Assembly (NCBI GenBank): GCA_002082585.1
Contig: CP020563.1
Location: 7,248,001-7,312,000 of the forward strand
Origin: Kitasatospora albolonga
GTDB lineage: Bacteria > Actinomycetota > Actinomycetes > Streptomycetales > Streptomycetaceae
Direction: 5' to 3'
Length of the DNA stretch: 64,000 nucleotides
The position numbers and the translations under genes were made by a program. This document shows positions 18,541 through 27,344 of this stretch, piece after piece. A model generated the notes under the pieces. That model had not been told where the DNA came from. It worked only from the letters and a program-made list of their open reading frames with translations, and did no database searches. How positions within the stretch are numbered: the first letter of the stretch is position 1; each line of letters starts with the position of its first letter.

Positions 18541-18702
18541 CTTTCCGTCCCCGACGAACAGGTCTACCGTCCTCAGCGTGTACACGACATGACTCGCGTC
18601 ACCGGGGTCACTCCCGTCCCCGGTGACGCACGCGCGGCAGTCCCCGCGCGGCACGGCACGGCTACATCCGCCCGTACAACCGGCACTCTCCGGAGGACCT
18701 AC

Positions 18703-21700
18703 GTGCACCGAACCAGAAAGCGGCTCCTGGCCCGGACCCGCGTCCGTAAAACGCTCGCGCTGTTCACCGGCGGACTCCTCGCCGCCGCGACCCTGACCCT
18801 CGGCTCCGCTCCCGGCGCCACCGCCCACCCGGGCCACCCCGGACACGAGCAGCCCGTGGCGGAGGACTTCCAGCAGGTCACCCTCGCCAAGGGCGTGGAG
18901 GAGACCGGCGAGCCCATGTCGCTCGCCGTCCTCCCCGACCGCAGCGTGCTGCACACCTCGCGCGGCGGCGAGCTGCGGATCACCGACAGCGCGGGCAACA
19001 CCCGGATCTCCGGCACCCTCCCCGTGTACACGCACGACGAGGAAGGGCTCCAAGGCGTCGGAGTCGACCCGGACTTCGCCGAGAACCGGGCCATCTACCT
19101 CTTCTACGCACCCCCGTTGGACACCCCGCCGGGCGATGCCCCGGAGACCGGTACCGCCGCCGACTTCGCCAAGTTCGAAGGCGTCAACCGGCTCTCCCGG
19201 TTCGTCCTCAACGAGGACGGCACGCTCGACACCGCCAGCGAGAAGAAGGTCCTGGACGTCCCCACCTCGCGCGGCATCTGCTGCCACGTCGGCGGTGACA
19301 TCGACTTCGACAAGGACGGCAACCTCTACCTCTCGACCGGCGACGACACCAACCCCTTCGCCTCCGACGGGTACACCCCGATCGACGAACGCCCGGACCG
19401 CAACCCGGCGTTCGACGCCCAGCGGACCTCCGGCAACACCAACGACCTGCGCGGCAAGATCCTGCGCATCAAGGTCGCCGAGGACGGCTCGTACACCGTC
19501 CCCGAGGGCAACCTCTTCGAGCCCGGCACGGAGAAGACCCGCCCCGAGATCTACGCGATGGGCTTCCGCAACCCGTTCCGCTTCTCCGTCGACCAGGCCA
19601 CCGGCATCCTGTACGTCGGTGACTACGGCCCCGACGCCGGTGCCGCCGACCCGAAGCGCGGGCCGTCCGGGAAGGTGGAGTTCGCCCGGGTGACGAAGGC
19701 CGGCAACTTCGGCTGGCCGTACTGCGTCGGCGAGAACGAGCCGTACATCGACTACGACTTCGCCACCAAGACCTCCGGCGCCGCCTTCGACTGCGCGGGC
19801 CTCAAGAACGAGTCGCCGCACAACACCGGCCTCGTCGACCTGCCCCCGGCCGAGGCCGCGTGGATACCGTACGACGGCGGCTCGCTCCCCGAGTTCGGCA
19901 CCGGCTCCGAGTCCCCGATGGGCGGACCGGTCTACCGCTACGACGCCGACCTCGAATCCCCGGTCAAGTTCCCCGAGGCGTACGACGGCGACTTCTTCGC
20001 CGGAGAGTTCGGCCGCCGGTGGATCAAACGTATCGAGCAGGACGCCGACGGCACCGTCCAGTCCATCAACGACGTGCCGTGGTCCGGCACCCAGATCATG
20101 GACATGGCCTTCGGACCCGACGGGGCGCTCTACGTCCTGGACTACGGCCTCGCCTGGTTCGGCGGCGACGAGAACTCCGCGCTCTACCGCATCGAGAACG
20201 CCACCGGAGGCCGCTCACCCATCGCGGAAGCCTCGGCGAACAAGACCTCCGGCACCGCGCCCCTGAAGGTGAAGTTCTCCTCGGCCGGGACCTCCGACGG
20301 CGACGGCGACCCGCTCACGTACGCCTGGGACTTCGGCGACGGCGGAACCTCCACGGCCGCCAACCCCACGTACACGTACAAGAAGAACGGTACGTACGTG
20401 GCGACCCTCACCGCCGAGGACCCGACCGGCCGCACCGGCTCGGCCAGCGTCCACATCACCGTCGGCAACACCGCCCCGACCGTGGAGCTGGTGCTCCCCG
20501 AGGACGGTCAGCTCTTCGAGTTCGGTGACTCCGTCCCGTTCAAGGTGAACGTCAGCGACCCCGAGGACGGCACCATCGACTGCACGAAGGTCGAGGTCAA
20601 GTTCACGCTGGGCCACGACAGTCACGGCCACGACATCACCACCGAACACGGCTGCGAAGGCACCATCAAGACCGCCATGGAAGGCGGCCACGACCCCAAC
20701 GCCAATATCTACGGCGGCATTTCGGCCTCCTACACCGACAATGGCGGGGGCGGCCAGGCCAAGCTGACCGGCAAGGACGCCGCCCGGCTCCAGCCCCGGC
20801 ACCGGCAGGCCGAGCACTTCGACGGCTCCTCCGGCGTCACCACACCGAGCAAGGCGAGCGCGCACGGCGGAAAGACCGTCGGCGACATCCACAACGACGA
20901 CTGGATCTCCTTCAAGACCTACGTCCTCGGCGGCACCACCAAGCTCACCGCCCGTATCTCGTCGGCCGGTTCGGGCGGCTTCCTCGAAGTCCGTACGGGA
21001 TCGCCCACCGGCAAGCTCCTCGGCTCGGGCCCCGTCCCGGTGACCGGCAGCTGGGACACCTTCCAGGACATCGACATCCCGCTGCGCGGAGCACCGAAGA
21101 AGCAGACCGAACTCTTCCTCGTCTTCAAGGGCGGCGACGGAGCGCTCTACGACGTCGACGACTTCGAAATCTCCAGCAGCCCCGTCGACAGGACCGCCAA
21201 ACGCGTCCTGGTCTTCTCCAAGACCGCCGGTTTCCGCCATGACTCCATCCCGGCCGGTATCGCCGCACTGAAGGAGATCGGCAAGGACACCAACATCACG
21301 GTCGACTCCACCGAGTCCGCCGCCCAGTTCACCACCAGCAACCTCGCCCGCTACGACGCCGTGGCCTTCCTCTCCACCACCGGGGACGTCCTCAACACCG
21401 AACAGCAGAAGGCGTTCGAGAACTACGTGGCCAACGGCGGCGGTTACGTCGGCATCCACGCGGCCGCCGACACCGAGTACGACTGGGAGTTCTACGGCGG
21501 CCTCGTCGGCGCCTACTTCGACTCCCACCCGCAGATCCAGCCCGCCACCGTCCGCGTCGAGGACCACGGCCATCCGGCCACCGCGCACCTGGACGAGGAG
21601 TGGGAGCGCACCGACGAGTGGTACAACTACCGCACCAACCCCCGTGACAAGGCAAAGGTGCTGGCCACCCTCGACGAGACCACCTACACCGGCGGGAACA

Positions 21701-22422
21701 TGAAGGGCGACCACCCGATCTCCTGGTGCCAGACCTACCAGGGCGGCCGCTCCTTCTACACCGGCCTCGGCCACACCAAGGAGTCGTACGCCGAACCGGC
21801 CTTCCGCCAGCACCTGTCGGGCGGTCTGCGCTACGCCACCGGCCAGGTGAAGGCCGACTGCAAGCCCAGCAAGGACTACCGGCCGATCTTCAACGGCAAG
21901 ACGCTGGAAGGCTGGAAGCAGGCGGGCCCCGGCAAGTTCACCGTCAGCGACGGCGCCCTGCACTCCGAGGGCGGCATGGGCCTGCTCTACTACCAGGCCA
22001 AGGAGCTGAAGGCGTACTCGCTCAAGCTCGACTGGAAGATGGCCGGCGACGACAACTCCGGTGTCTTCGTGGGCTTCCCGGAGTCCGACGACCCCTGGTC
22101 TGCGGTGAACAACGGCTACGAGATCCAGATCGACGCCACCGACGCGGCCGACCGCACCACGGGCGCCGTCTACGGATTCAAGTCCGCGAACATCAAGGCC
22201 CGTGACCGCGTCCTGCGGCCCCCGGGCCAGTGGAACAGCTACGAGATCAAGGTCCGGGGCGAACGTCTCCAGGTCTTCCTCAACGGAGCGAAGATCAACG
22301 ACTTCACCAACACCGACCCGGCCCGCAGCCTCAAGGACGGCTACATCGGCCTCCAGAACCACGGGGCCGACGACCAGGTGTCCTTCCGCAACATCCAGCT
22401 GAAGGAGCTGCCCTCGACGTAG
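18703..22422 (+). CDS. secreted multidomain protein: sugar dehydrogenase propeller, PKD, CBM6-like, ThuA, DUF1080
   Basis: A 1,239-residue extracellular enzyme. A Sec signal peptide ends about A41 (GSAPGATA|HPGH). Residues ~55-500 resemble PQQ-type glucose/sorbosone dehydrogenase (CHVGGDIDFDKDGNLYLSTG, NDLRGKILRIKV). Residues ~505-590 are a PKD domain (YAWDFGDGGTSTAANPTYTY), then an Ig-like stretch, and ~705-826 is a CBM6-like domain. Residues ~832-1046 form a ThuA domain (VLVFSKTAGFRHDSIPAGI, GGGYVGIHAAAD). Residues ~1059-1239 are DUF1080, the 3-keto-disaccharide hydrolase/LamG-like fold (FNGKTLEGWKQAG). GTG 18703 follows GGAGG by 6 nt. Role inferred: extracellular oxidation and cleavage of a glycan or glycoside whose products feed the adjacent importer. 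Confidence 0.9.
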   Translation: MHRTRKRLLARTRVRKTLALFTGGLLAAATLTLGSAPGATAHPGHPGHEQPVAEDFQQVTLAKGVEETGEPMSLAVLPDRSVLHTSRGGELRITDSAGNTRISGTLPVYTHDEEGLQGVGVDPDFAENRAIYLFYAPPLDTPPGDAPETGTAADFAKFEGVNRLSRFVLNEDGTLDTASEKKVLDVPTSRGICCHVGGDIDFDKDGNLYLSTGDDTNPFASDGYTPIDERPDRNPAFDAQRTSGNTNDLRGKILRIKVAEDGSYTVPEGNLFEPGTEKTRPEIYAMGFRNPFRFSVDQATGILYVGDYGPDAGAADPKRGPSGKVEFARVTKAGNFGWPYCVGENEPYIDYDFATKTSGAAFDCAGLKNESPHNTGLVDLPPAEAAWIPYDGGSLPEFGTGSESPMGGPVYRYDADLESPVKFPEAYDGDFFAGEFGRRWIKRIEQDADGTVQSINDVPWSGTQIMDMAFGPDGALYVLDYGLAWFGGDENSALYRIENATGGRSPIAEASANKTSGTAPLKVKFSSAGTSDGDGDPLTYAWDFGDGGTSTAANPTYTYKKNGTYVATLTAEDPTGRTGSASVHITVGNTAPTVELVLPEDGQLFEFGDSVPFKVNVSDPEDGTIDCTKVEVKFTLGHDSHGHDITTEHGCEGTIKTAMEGGHDPNANIYGGISASYTDNGGGGQAKLTGKDAARLQPRHRQAEHFDGSSGVTTPSKASAHGGKTVGDIHNDDWISFKTYVLGGTTKLTARISSAGSGGFLEVRTGSPTGKLLGSGPVPVTGSWDTFQDIDIPLRGAPKKQTELFLVFKGGDGALYDVDDFEISSSPVDRTAKRVLVFSKTAGFRHDSIPAGIAALKEIGKDTNITVDSTESAAQFTTSNLARYDAVAFLSTTGDVLNTEQQKAFENYVANGGGYVGIHAAADTEYDWEFYGGLVGAYFDSHPQIQPATVRVEDHGHPATAHLDEEWERTDEWYNYRTNPRDKAKVLATLDETTYTGGNMKGDHPISWCQTYQGGRSFYTGLGHTKESYAEPAFRQHLSGGLRYATGQVKADCKPSKDYRPIFNGKTLEGWKQAGPGKFTVSDGALHSEGGMGLLYYQAKELKAYSLKLDWKMAGDDNSGVFVGFPESDDPWSAVNNGYEIQIDATDAADRTTGAVYGFKSANIKARDRVLRPPGQWNSYEIKVRGERLQVFLNGAKINDFTNTDPARSLKDGYIGLQNHGADDQVSFRNIQLKELPST

Positions 22423-22438
22423 GGCGGCCACCTCTGCC

Positions 22439-22482
22439 GACGGCGGGCGGGGAAGAGCACGCACCTTCCCCCGCCCGCCGTC
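22439..22482 (+). terminator. strong terminator hairpin after the multidomain gene
   Basis: GACGGCGGGCGGGG pairs exactly with CCCCGCCCGCCGTC (14 bp) around a ~16-nt loop, 17 nt after the stop codon. It separates the carbohydrate block from the ebo-like operon. Confidence 0.8.
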
Positions 22483-22514
22483 CTCCACCCCCTCATCCCC
22501 CAGGGAGGCAGCCC

Positions 22515-23687
22515 GTGACCGCACACGCCGCTCGTGAAGGCCGTACGGAGACCCCACACCATGGAGCCGACAGCCCGGGCCACCGGACGGGCGTCTGGTT
22601 CATCGGGGCGCGCGGCTCCGTCGCCACCACCGCCACGGCGGGGTGCGCGGCCATCGCGGCGGGCCTACACCCGCCCACCGGCATGGTCACCGAGACGCCC
22701 CCCTTCGCCGACACCGGCCTGCCGCCCCTGGCCTCCCTGGTCTTCGGCGGCCACGACATCCTGGACTGCCCGCTGCCCAAACGGGCCGAGGCACTGGCCG
22801 AGGGCGGCGTACTCCCGTACCGCCTCCCCACCGCCGTACGGTCCGAACTCGACGCTGCCGACGCCGAGATCCGCCCCGGCGGACCGCTCCCCGGCGACAC
22901 CCGCACCGACCAGCAGATCATCGCCGCGTTCGCCGCCGACCTCACCGACTTCGCCCACCGCCACGAGCTGGCCCGCACCGTCGTCATCAACGTGTCCTCC
23001 ACCGAACCGGCCCCCGGCCCCGACGACCCCCGGCTCCCCGCCAGCTCGCTCTACGCCGCAGCAGCCCTCCGCGCGGGCTGCTCCTACGTCAACTTCACCC
23101 CCTCTACGGGCCTGCGCGCCCCCGGGCTGGCCGACGATGTCGCCGACTGCGGCCTTCCCCACGCCGGACGCGACGGCAAGACCGGCCAGACGCTGCTCCG
23201 CTCCGTACTCGCCCCGATGTTCCTCCAGCGCGCCCTGCCCGTACGGGCCTGGTCCGGATCGAACCTGCTGGGGGGCGGGGACGGGGCGGCGCTGGCCGAC
23301 CCGGCGGCGGCCGCCGCCAAGAACGCGGGCAAGGAACGTGTCCTCGCGGACACGTTCGGTACGGCCCCCGAGGGCGAGGTCCACATCGACGACGTACCGG
23401 CGATGGGGGACTGGAAGACGGCCTGGGACCACATCGCCTTCGACGGCTTCCTCGGCTCCCGGATGGTCCTCCAGACCATCTGGCAGGGCTGCGACTCGGC
23501 CCTCGCCGCCCCGCTGGTGCTGGACCTGGCGCGGCTGCTCGCCCGCTCCCACGAGGCGGGGCTCAGCGGCCCCCGCCCGGAGCTGGGCTTCTACTTCAAG
23601 GACCCGGACGGCGGCACCTCACCCGCGCTCGCCGAGCAGTACGCCGCCCTGCTGGCCTTCGCCGAGCGGCTGCGGGGCATGGCGTGA
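22515..23687 (+). CDS. myo-inositol-1-phosphate-synthase-like sugar-phosphate cyclase
   Basis: A 390-residue member of the inositol-3-phosphate synthase family, which cyclises glucose 6-phosphate by an NAD-dependent internal redox cycle. The N-terminal Rossmann segment is GVWFIGARGSVATTATAG. Later family blocks are VVINVSSTEP, AAALRAGCSYVNFTPS, DGKTGQTLLRSVLAPMF, SGSNLLGGGDGAAL and DWKTAWDHIAFDGFLGSRM. GTG 22515 lies 6 nt after GGAGG. It is the first gene of the ebo-like operon. Primary inositol synthases of Streptomyces are usually encoded elsewhere, so this copy is probably specialised. I infer that it supplies a cyclitol phosphate to the pathway, replacing EboD. Confidence 0.85.
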   Translation: MTAHAAREGRTETPHHGADSPGHRTGVWFIGARGSVATTATAGCAAIAAGLHPPTGMVTETPPFADTGLPPLASLVFGGHDILDCPLPKRAEALAEGGVLPYRLPTAVRSELDAADAEIRPGGPLPGDTRTDQQIIAAFAADLTDFAHRHELARTVVINVSSTEPAPGPDDPRLPASSLYAAAALRAGCSYVNFTPSTGLRAPGLADDVADCGLPHAGRDGKTGQTLLRSVLAPMFLQRALPVRAWSGSNLLGGGDGAALADPAAAAAKNAGKERVLADTFGTAPEGEVHIDDVPAMGDWKTAWDHIAFDGFLGSRMVLQTIWQGCDSALAAPLVLDLARLLARSHEAGLSGPRPELGFYFKDPDGGTSPALAEQYAALLAFAERLRGMA

Positions 23688-23845
23688 GGCGGCTGCCGCG
23701 GGCCCTGCCGCTGCTCGGGGCGGGACTGTGGGCCCCCGCCGGGGCCCCGGGCCGCGCCTCCGAAGACGGCCTGTCCGGTACGGGTGGGACTGCGCCCGCA
23801 CCGGACAGGCTCAGGCCGTCCCCCGGACGCGGGAGAGGGGGCACG

Positions 23846-24955
23846 GTGCGGGCCTGGAGCGAACTGTTCCGGGTCTCCGCACTGTTCTCCGTGCCGGGTG
23901 ACGCACTGGCCGGGGCGGCGGCGGTGGGCCGCCGCCCCGGCCGGGGTACCGCGCTCGCGATCGGCGCCTCGCTCTGCCTGTACGAGGCGGGGATGGCGCT
24001 CAACGACTGGGCGGACCGCGAGGAGGACGCCGTCGACCGCCCGCACCGGCCGATCCCCTCCGGCCGCGTCGCCCCGTCGGCCGCCCTGGGCGCGGCCGGG
24101 GTACTGACGGCGGCGGGCCTGGCCCTCGCGGCACGGGCGAGCCGCCCGGCGCTCGCGGTCGCCACGGGCCTGGCCGCCACGGTCTGGGCCTACGACCTCC
24201 ACCTGAAGCACACGAAGGCGGGCCCGGCGGCGATGGCGACAGCCCGCTCCCTGGACCTGCTGCTGGGAGCGACGGCGACGGCCGCGACCGCGCGAAGCAC
24301 GGGCGACAACGTTGCCGCACCCGTCGCGTCCGTACGCGATGCCCTCCCCGCCGCCCTCGCGCTCGGGGCGCACACCTACGGCGTCACCGCCGTCTCCCGC
24401 CACGAGGCCCAGGGCGGGTCCACCGCCGTACCGCTCGCGGTCCTGGCCACGACGGCGGCACTGGGCGCGGCCGTGCTGACAGCGGACCGGGCGGCCAGGA
24501 CCTCGCCACCGGCGGCCCGGGCGGCCCGGGCCGGGGCACTGGGGGAGCCCCGGCCGGCCCGGGCGAAGAGCCCGGGGGAGCACACGCCCGTACGGACGGG
24601 AGGGTCCGGGGACCACCAGCTCGTACGGACGCGAGAGCCCGGGGCGCACCGCCCGGTGCCCACGAGAGGACCCGGGGAGGGCCGGGCGACCCGCCCCCAC
24701 CACCTCACCCCCGCCGACCTCCTGCTCACCGCGTTCACCGGCGCCTACCTTCGCACCGCCGGGCCACCCCTCCTGCACGCCGCCCTGAACCCGTCCCCGC
24801 CCCTGACCCAGCGGGCGGTCGGCGGCGGTATCCGGGCCATGATCCCGCTCCAGGCCGCGCTCGCCACCCGGGCCGGAGCACCCGGCTCCGGGCTCGCCGT
24901 CATGGCGCTCGTCCCCCTCGCCCGCGCTCTCGCCCGGAAGGTGAGCCTCACATGA
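23846..24955 (+). CDS. eboC: UbiA-family prenyltransferase, EboC-like (SCO3242 type)
   Basis: Integral membrane prenyltransferase of 369 residues. The first Asp-rich motif is NDWADREEDAVDRPHRP from N53, which binds the prenyl diphosphate with Mg. The second motif is reduced to the region YDLHLKHTKAG followed by RSLDLLLGA. About eight hydrophobic segments are seen. Between the fifth and later helices it carries five 11-residue Gly/Pro/Arg repeats (DNA 24542-24706) absent from the fold. GTG 23846 follows GGGAGAGGGGG; the open frame upstream lacks features. It ends 4 nt inside the next gene. The ebo name rests on family and gene order; prenyl donor and acceptor are unknown. Confidence 0.8.
   Translation: MRAWSELFRVSALFSVPGDALAGAAAVGRRPGRGTALAIGASLCLYEAGMALNDWADREEDAVDRPHRPIPSGRVAPSAALGAAGVLTAAGLALAARASRPALAVATGLAATVWAYDLHLKHTKAGPAAMATARSLDLLLGATATAATARSTGDNVAAPVASVRDALPAALALGAHTYGVTAVSRHEAQGGSTAVPLAVLATTAALGAAVLTADRAARTSPPAARAARAGALGEPRPARAKSPGEHTPVRTGGSGDHQLVRTREPGAHRPVPTRGPGEGRATRPHHLTPADLLLTAFTGAYLRTAGPPLLHAALNPSPPLTQRAVGGGIRAMIPLQAALATRAGAPGSGLAVMALVPLARALARKVSLT
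24542..24706 (+). repeat. in-frame minisatellite: five 33-bp units in the prenyltransferase gene
   Basis: Five 33-bp units encode 11-residue repeats of the pattern Gly-acidic-x-x-Pro/Leu-Val/Ala-Arg/Pro-Thr/Ala. Examples are GEPRPARAKSP, GEHTPVRTGGS, GDHQLVRTREP and GAHRPVPTRGP. The fifth unit is partial. The array is in a loop between membrane helices. Confidence 0.7.
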
Positions 24956-25830
24956 CCCTCCACCTCGGTTACGGCACCAACGGGCTCACCGACCTCCGAC
25001 TCGACGACGCCCTCGGGCTCCTCGCCGACCTCGGGTACGAGGGCGTCGGCCTGACCCTCGACCATATGCACCTGGACCCCCTGGCCCCGGACCTCGCCGA
25101 GCGCACCCGCCAGGTCCGGCGCCGCCTCACCTCCCTCGGGCTCCGCGTCACCGTCGAGACCGGGGCCCGCTATGTCCTGGACCCGCGCCGCAAGCACGGC
25201 CCCTCCCTCCTCGACGCGGACCCCGAGGCCCGGGCCGCCCGCACCGCGCTCCTCGTCCGGGCCGTGGATGTGGCCGCCGAACTCGGCGCGCACGCCGTCC
25301 ACTGTTTCAGCGGCGTCACCCCGCCCGGCACCGCGCCGGACACCGCCTGGAAACGGCTGACCGAAGCGCTCGCCCCCGTACTCGACGCCGCCGACCGGAC
25401 CGGCATCCCCCTCGCCGTCGAACCCGAACCCGGTCACCTCCTCGCCACCCTCGCCGACTTCCACCACCTCCGCGCCCTCCTCGGCGATCCCGCCCCCCTC
25501 GGCCTCACGCTCGACATCGGCCACTGCCAGTGCCTGGAGGAGGCCACCCCCGCCCAGTGCGTGCGGGACTCCGCCCCCTGGCTCCGGCACGTCCAGATCG
25601 AGGACATGCGGCGCGGCGTCCACGAGCACCTCCCCTTCGGTGACGGGGAAATCGACTTCCCGCCCGTGCTCGCCGCCCTCGCCGCCACCGGCTACCAGGG
25701 CCTCACCGTTGTCGAACTGCCCCGCCACTCCCACGCGGGCCCCGAACTCGCCCGCACCTCCATCGACTTCCTGCGCGACGCCATGACCGGGGGCGCGATC
25801 GGCAAGAGGAGGGGCGGCGCACCGTGCTGA
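24952..25830 (+). CDS. sugar phosphate isomerase/epimerase in ebo-like operon
   Basis: A cytosolic xylose-isomerase-like TIM barrel of 292 residues. Putative metal ligands lie in LAVEPEPGHLL (Glu), TLDIGHCQCLEE (Asp/His), HVQIEDMRRG and TVVELPRHS (Glu). It overlaps the prenyltransferase by 4 nt and the EboA gene by 7 nt, so expression is coupled. This barrel type accompanies ebo clusters in several phyla and probably acts on the cyclitol or sugar intermediate. It is distinct from the exported barrel at the operon's end. Confidence 0.85.
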   Translation: MTLHLGYGTNGLTDLRLDDALGLLADLGYEGVGLTLDHMHLDPLAPDLAERTRQVRRRLTSLGLRVTVETGARYVLDPRRKHGPSLLDADPEARAARTALLVRAVDVAAELGAHAVHCFSGVTPPGTAPDTAWKRLTEALAPVLDAADRTGIPLAVEPEPGHLLATLADFHHLRALLGDPAPLGLTLDIGHCQCLEEATPAQCVRDSAPWLRHVQIEDMRRGVHEHLPFGDGEIDFPPVLAALAATGYQGLTVVELPRHSHAGPELARTSIDFLRDAMTGGAIGKRRGGAPC

Positions 25831-26492
25831 AGACCCGCAAGGAACTCGACGCCGAACTCGACACCACCGCCCGCGCCTGGCTCGACACCGCCCTGACCGA
25901 GGCCGCGCACCACGCCACGCCCGACGGGCCCGCCGCCGACGGGCCTGCCACCCCCGCGTGGGAACTGCGCTTCGCCGCCGCCGGTCGGCACTGCGGTCAG
26001 CAGCACGCCGACTCCGTACGCTCCCTCCTCCTCATCAAGGCCCGAGCCCCGCTGCCCACCGTCACCCGGCTCTACGACCAGGGCACCGCCGCCGAACGCC
26101 GCGCCGTCCTGCTCACCCTGGACCGCCTCGACCTCGGCGCCACCGCCCTCCCGCTCGTCGAGGACGCCCTGCGCACCAACGACACCCGGCTGGTCGCCGC
26201 CGCCGTCGGCCCGTACGCGGCGGCCCACCTGGACCCGCACGCCTGGCGCCACGCCGTACTGAAGTGCCTGTTCACCGGGGTGCCGGTGGACGCCGTCGCC
26301 CGGCTCGGGGAACGGGCCCACGGGGACGCCGAACTCGCCCGCATGCTGAGCGACTTCGCCGCCGAACGCACCGCCGCGGGCCGTGAGGTCCCGCCCGGCC
26401 TGCGCACCGCCCTCGCCCTCACCGATCCGGCACCCGAGCACGCCCCGGCACCCGAACGGGCCACCCCTGCCGCCCCCACGGAGGAGTCCTGA
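25824..26492 (+). CDS. eboA: EboA-family metabolite traffic protein
   Basis: A 222-residue, apparently all-helical, Ala/Arg-rich protein without signal peptide or catalytic motif. It matches EboA in size, composition and position; recognisable stretches are WELRFAAAGRHCGQ, LDRLDLGATALPLVEDALRTNDTRLVAAAVG and AWRHAVLKCLFTGVPVDAV. GTG 25824 overlaps the upstream gene. Its stop shares a base with the next ATG (TGATG). EboA proteins have no assigned reaction; in cyanobacteria the cluster is needed for export of scytonemin precursors. A HEAT-like scaffold is my inference from the helical repeats. Confidence 0.75.
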   Translation: MLKTRKELDAELDTTARAWLDTALTEAAHHATPDGPAADGPATPAWELRFAAAGRHCGQQHADSVRSLLLIKARAPLPTVTRLYDQGTAAERRAVLLTLDRLDLGATALPLVEDALRTNDTRLVAAAVGPYAAAHLDPHAWRHAVLKCLFTGVPVDAVARLGERAHGDAELARMLSDFAAERTAAGREVPPGLRTALALTDPAPEHAPAPERATPAAPTEES

Positions 26493-27340
26493 TGCGCATC
26501 TTCGACCCCCACATCCATATGACGTCCAGGACCACGGACGACTATCAGGCGATGTACGACGCGGGCGTCCGCGCCCTCGTCGAACCCTCCTTCTGGCTCG
26601 GCCAGCCCCGCACCTCGCCCGCCAGCTTCTTCGACTACTTCGACGCCCTCCTCGGCTGGGAGCCCTTCCGCGCCTCCCAGTACGGCATAGCCCACCACTG
26701 CACGCTCGCCCTCAACCCCAAGGAGGCGAACGACCCCCGCTGCACCCCCGTCCTGGACGCCCTGCCCCGCTATCTGGTCAAGGACTCCGTCGTCGCCGTC
26801 GGCGAGATCGGCTACGACTCCATGACCCCGGCCGAGGACCACGCGCTGGCCGCCCAGCTCCAGCTCGCCGCCGACCACGGGCTCCCCGCCCTCGTCCACA
26901 CCCCGCACCGCGACAAGCTCGCCGGTCTCCACCGCACCATCGACGTCATCCGCGAATCGCACCTCCCCCCGGAGCACGTCCTGCTCGACCACCTCAACGA
27001 AACAACCGTAAAGGCCGCCACTGACAGCGGCTGCTGGGCCGGGTTCTCCATCTACCCCGACACCAAGATGGACGAGGACCGGATGGTCACCATCCTCAAG
27101 AACCACGGCATCGAGAAGATGCTCGTCAACTCCGCCGCCGACTGGGGCAGGAGCGACCCGCTCAAGACCCGCAAGGTCGCCGACGCCATGCTGAAGGCCG
27201 GGTTCACCGAGGACGACGTCGACCAGGTCCTCTGGCGCAACCCCGTCGCCTTCTACGGGCAGAGCGGCCGCCTCCAGCTGGACGCCCCCGCCCCCGACGC
27301 GCTCCACGAGGGCAACTCCATCCTGCGCGGCGGGGAGTGA
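26492..27340 (+). CDS. eboB: TatD-family metal-dependent hydrolase (EboB)
   Basis: Amidohydrolase-type TIM barrel of 282 residues. Metal ligands are visible: H7 and H9 in FDPHIHM, Glu in VAVGEIGYDS, His in LVHTPHRDK and HVLLDHLNE, and Asp in VNSAADWGRSDP. Classic TatD proteins are DNases, but the EboB subgroup probably hydrolyses a pathway intermediate. The start codon overlaps the EboA stop. The next gene starts 4 nt after its stop. Gene symbol assigned from operon context. Confidence 0.82.
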   Translation: MRIFDPHIHMTSRTTDDYQAMYDAGVRALVEPSFWLGQPRTSPASFFDYFDALLGWEPFRASQYGIAHHCTLALNPKEANDPRCTPVLDALPRYLVKDSVVAVGEIGYDSMTPAEDHALAAQLQLAADHGLPALVHTPHRDKLAGLHRTIDVIRESHLPPEHVLLDHLNETTVKAATDSGCWAGFSIYPDTKMDEDRMVTILKNHGIEKMLVNSAADWGRSDPLKTRKVADAMLKAGFTEDDVDQVLWRNPVAFYGQSGRLQLDAPAPDALHEGNSILRGGE

Positions 27341-27344
27341 GGCC

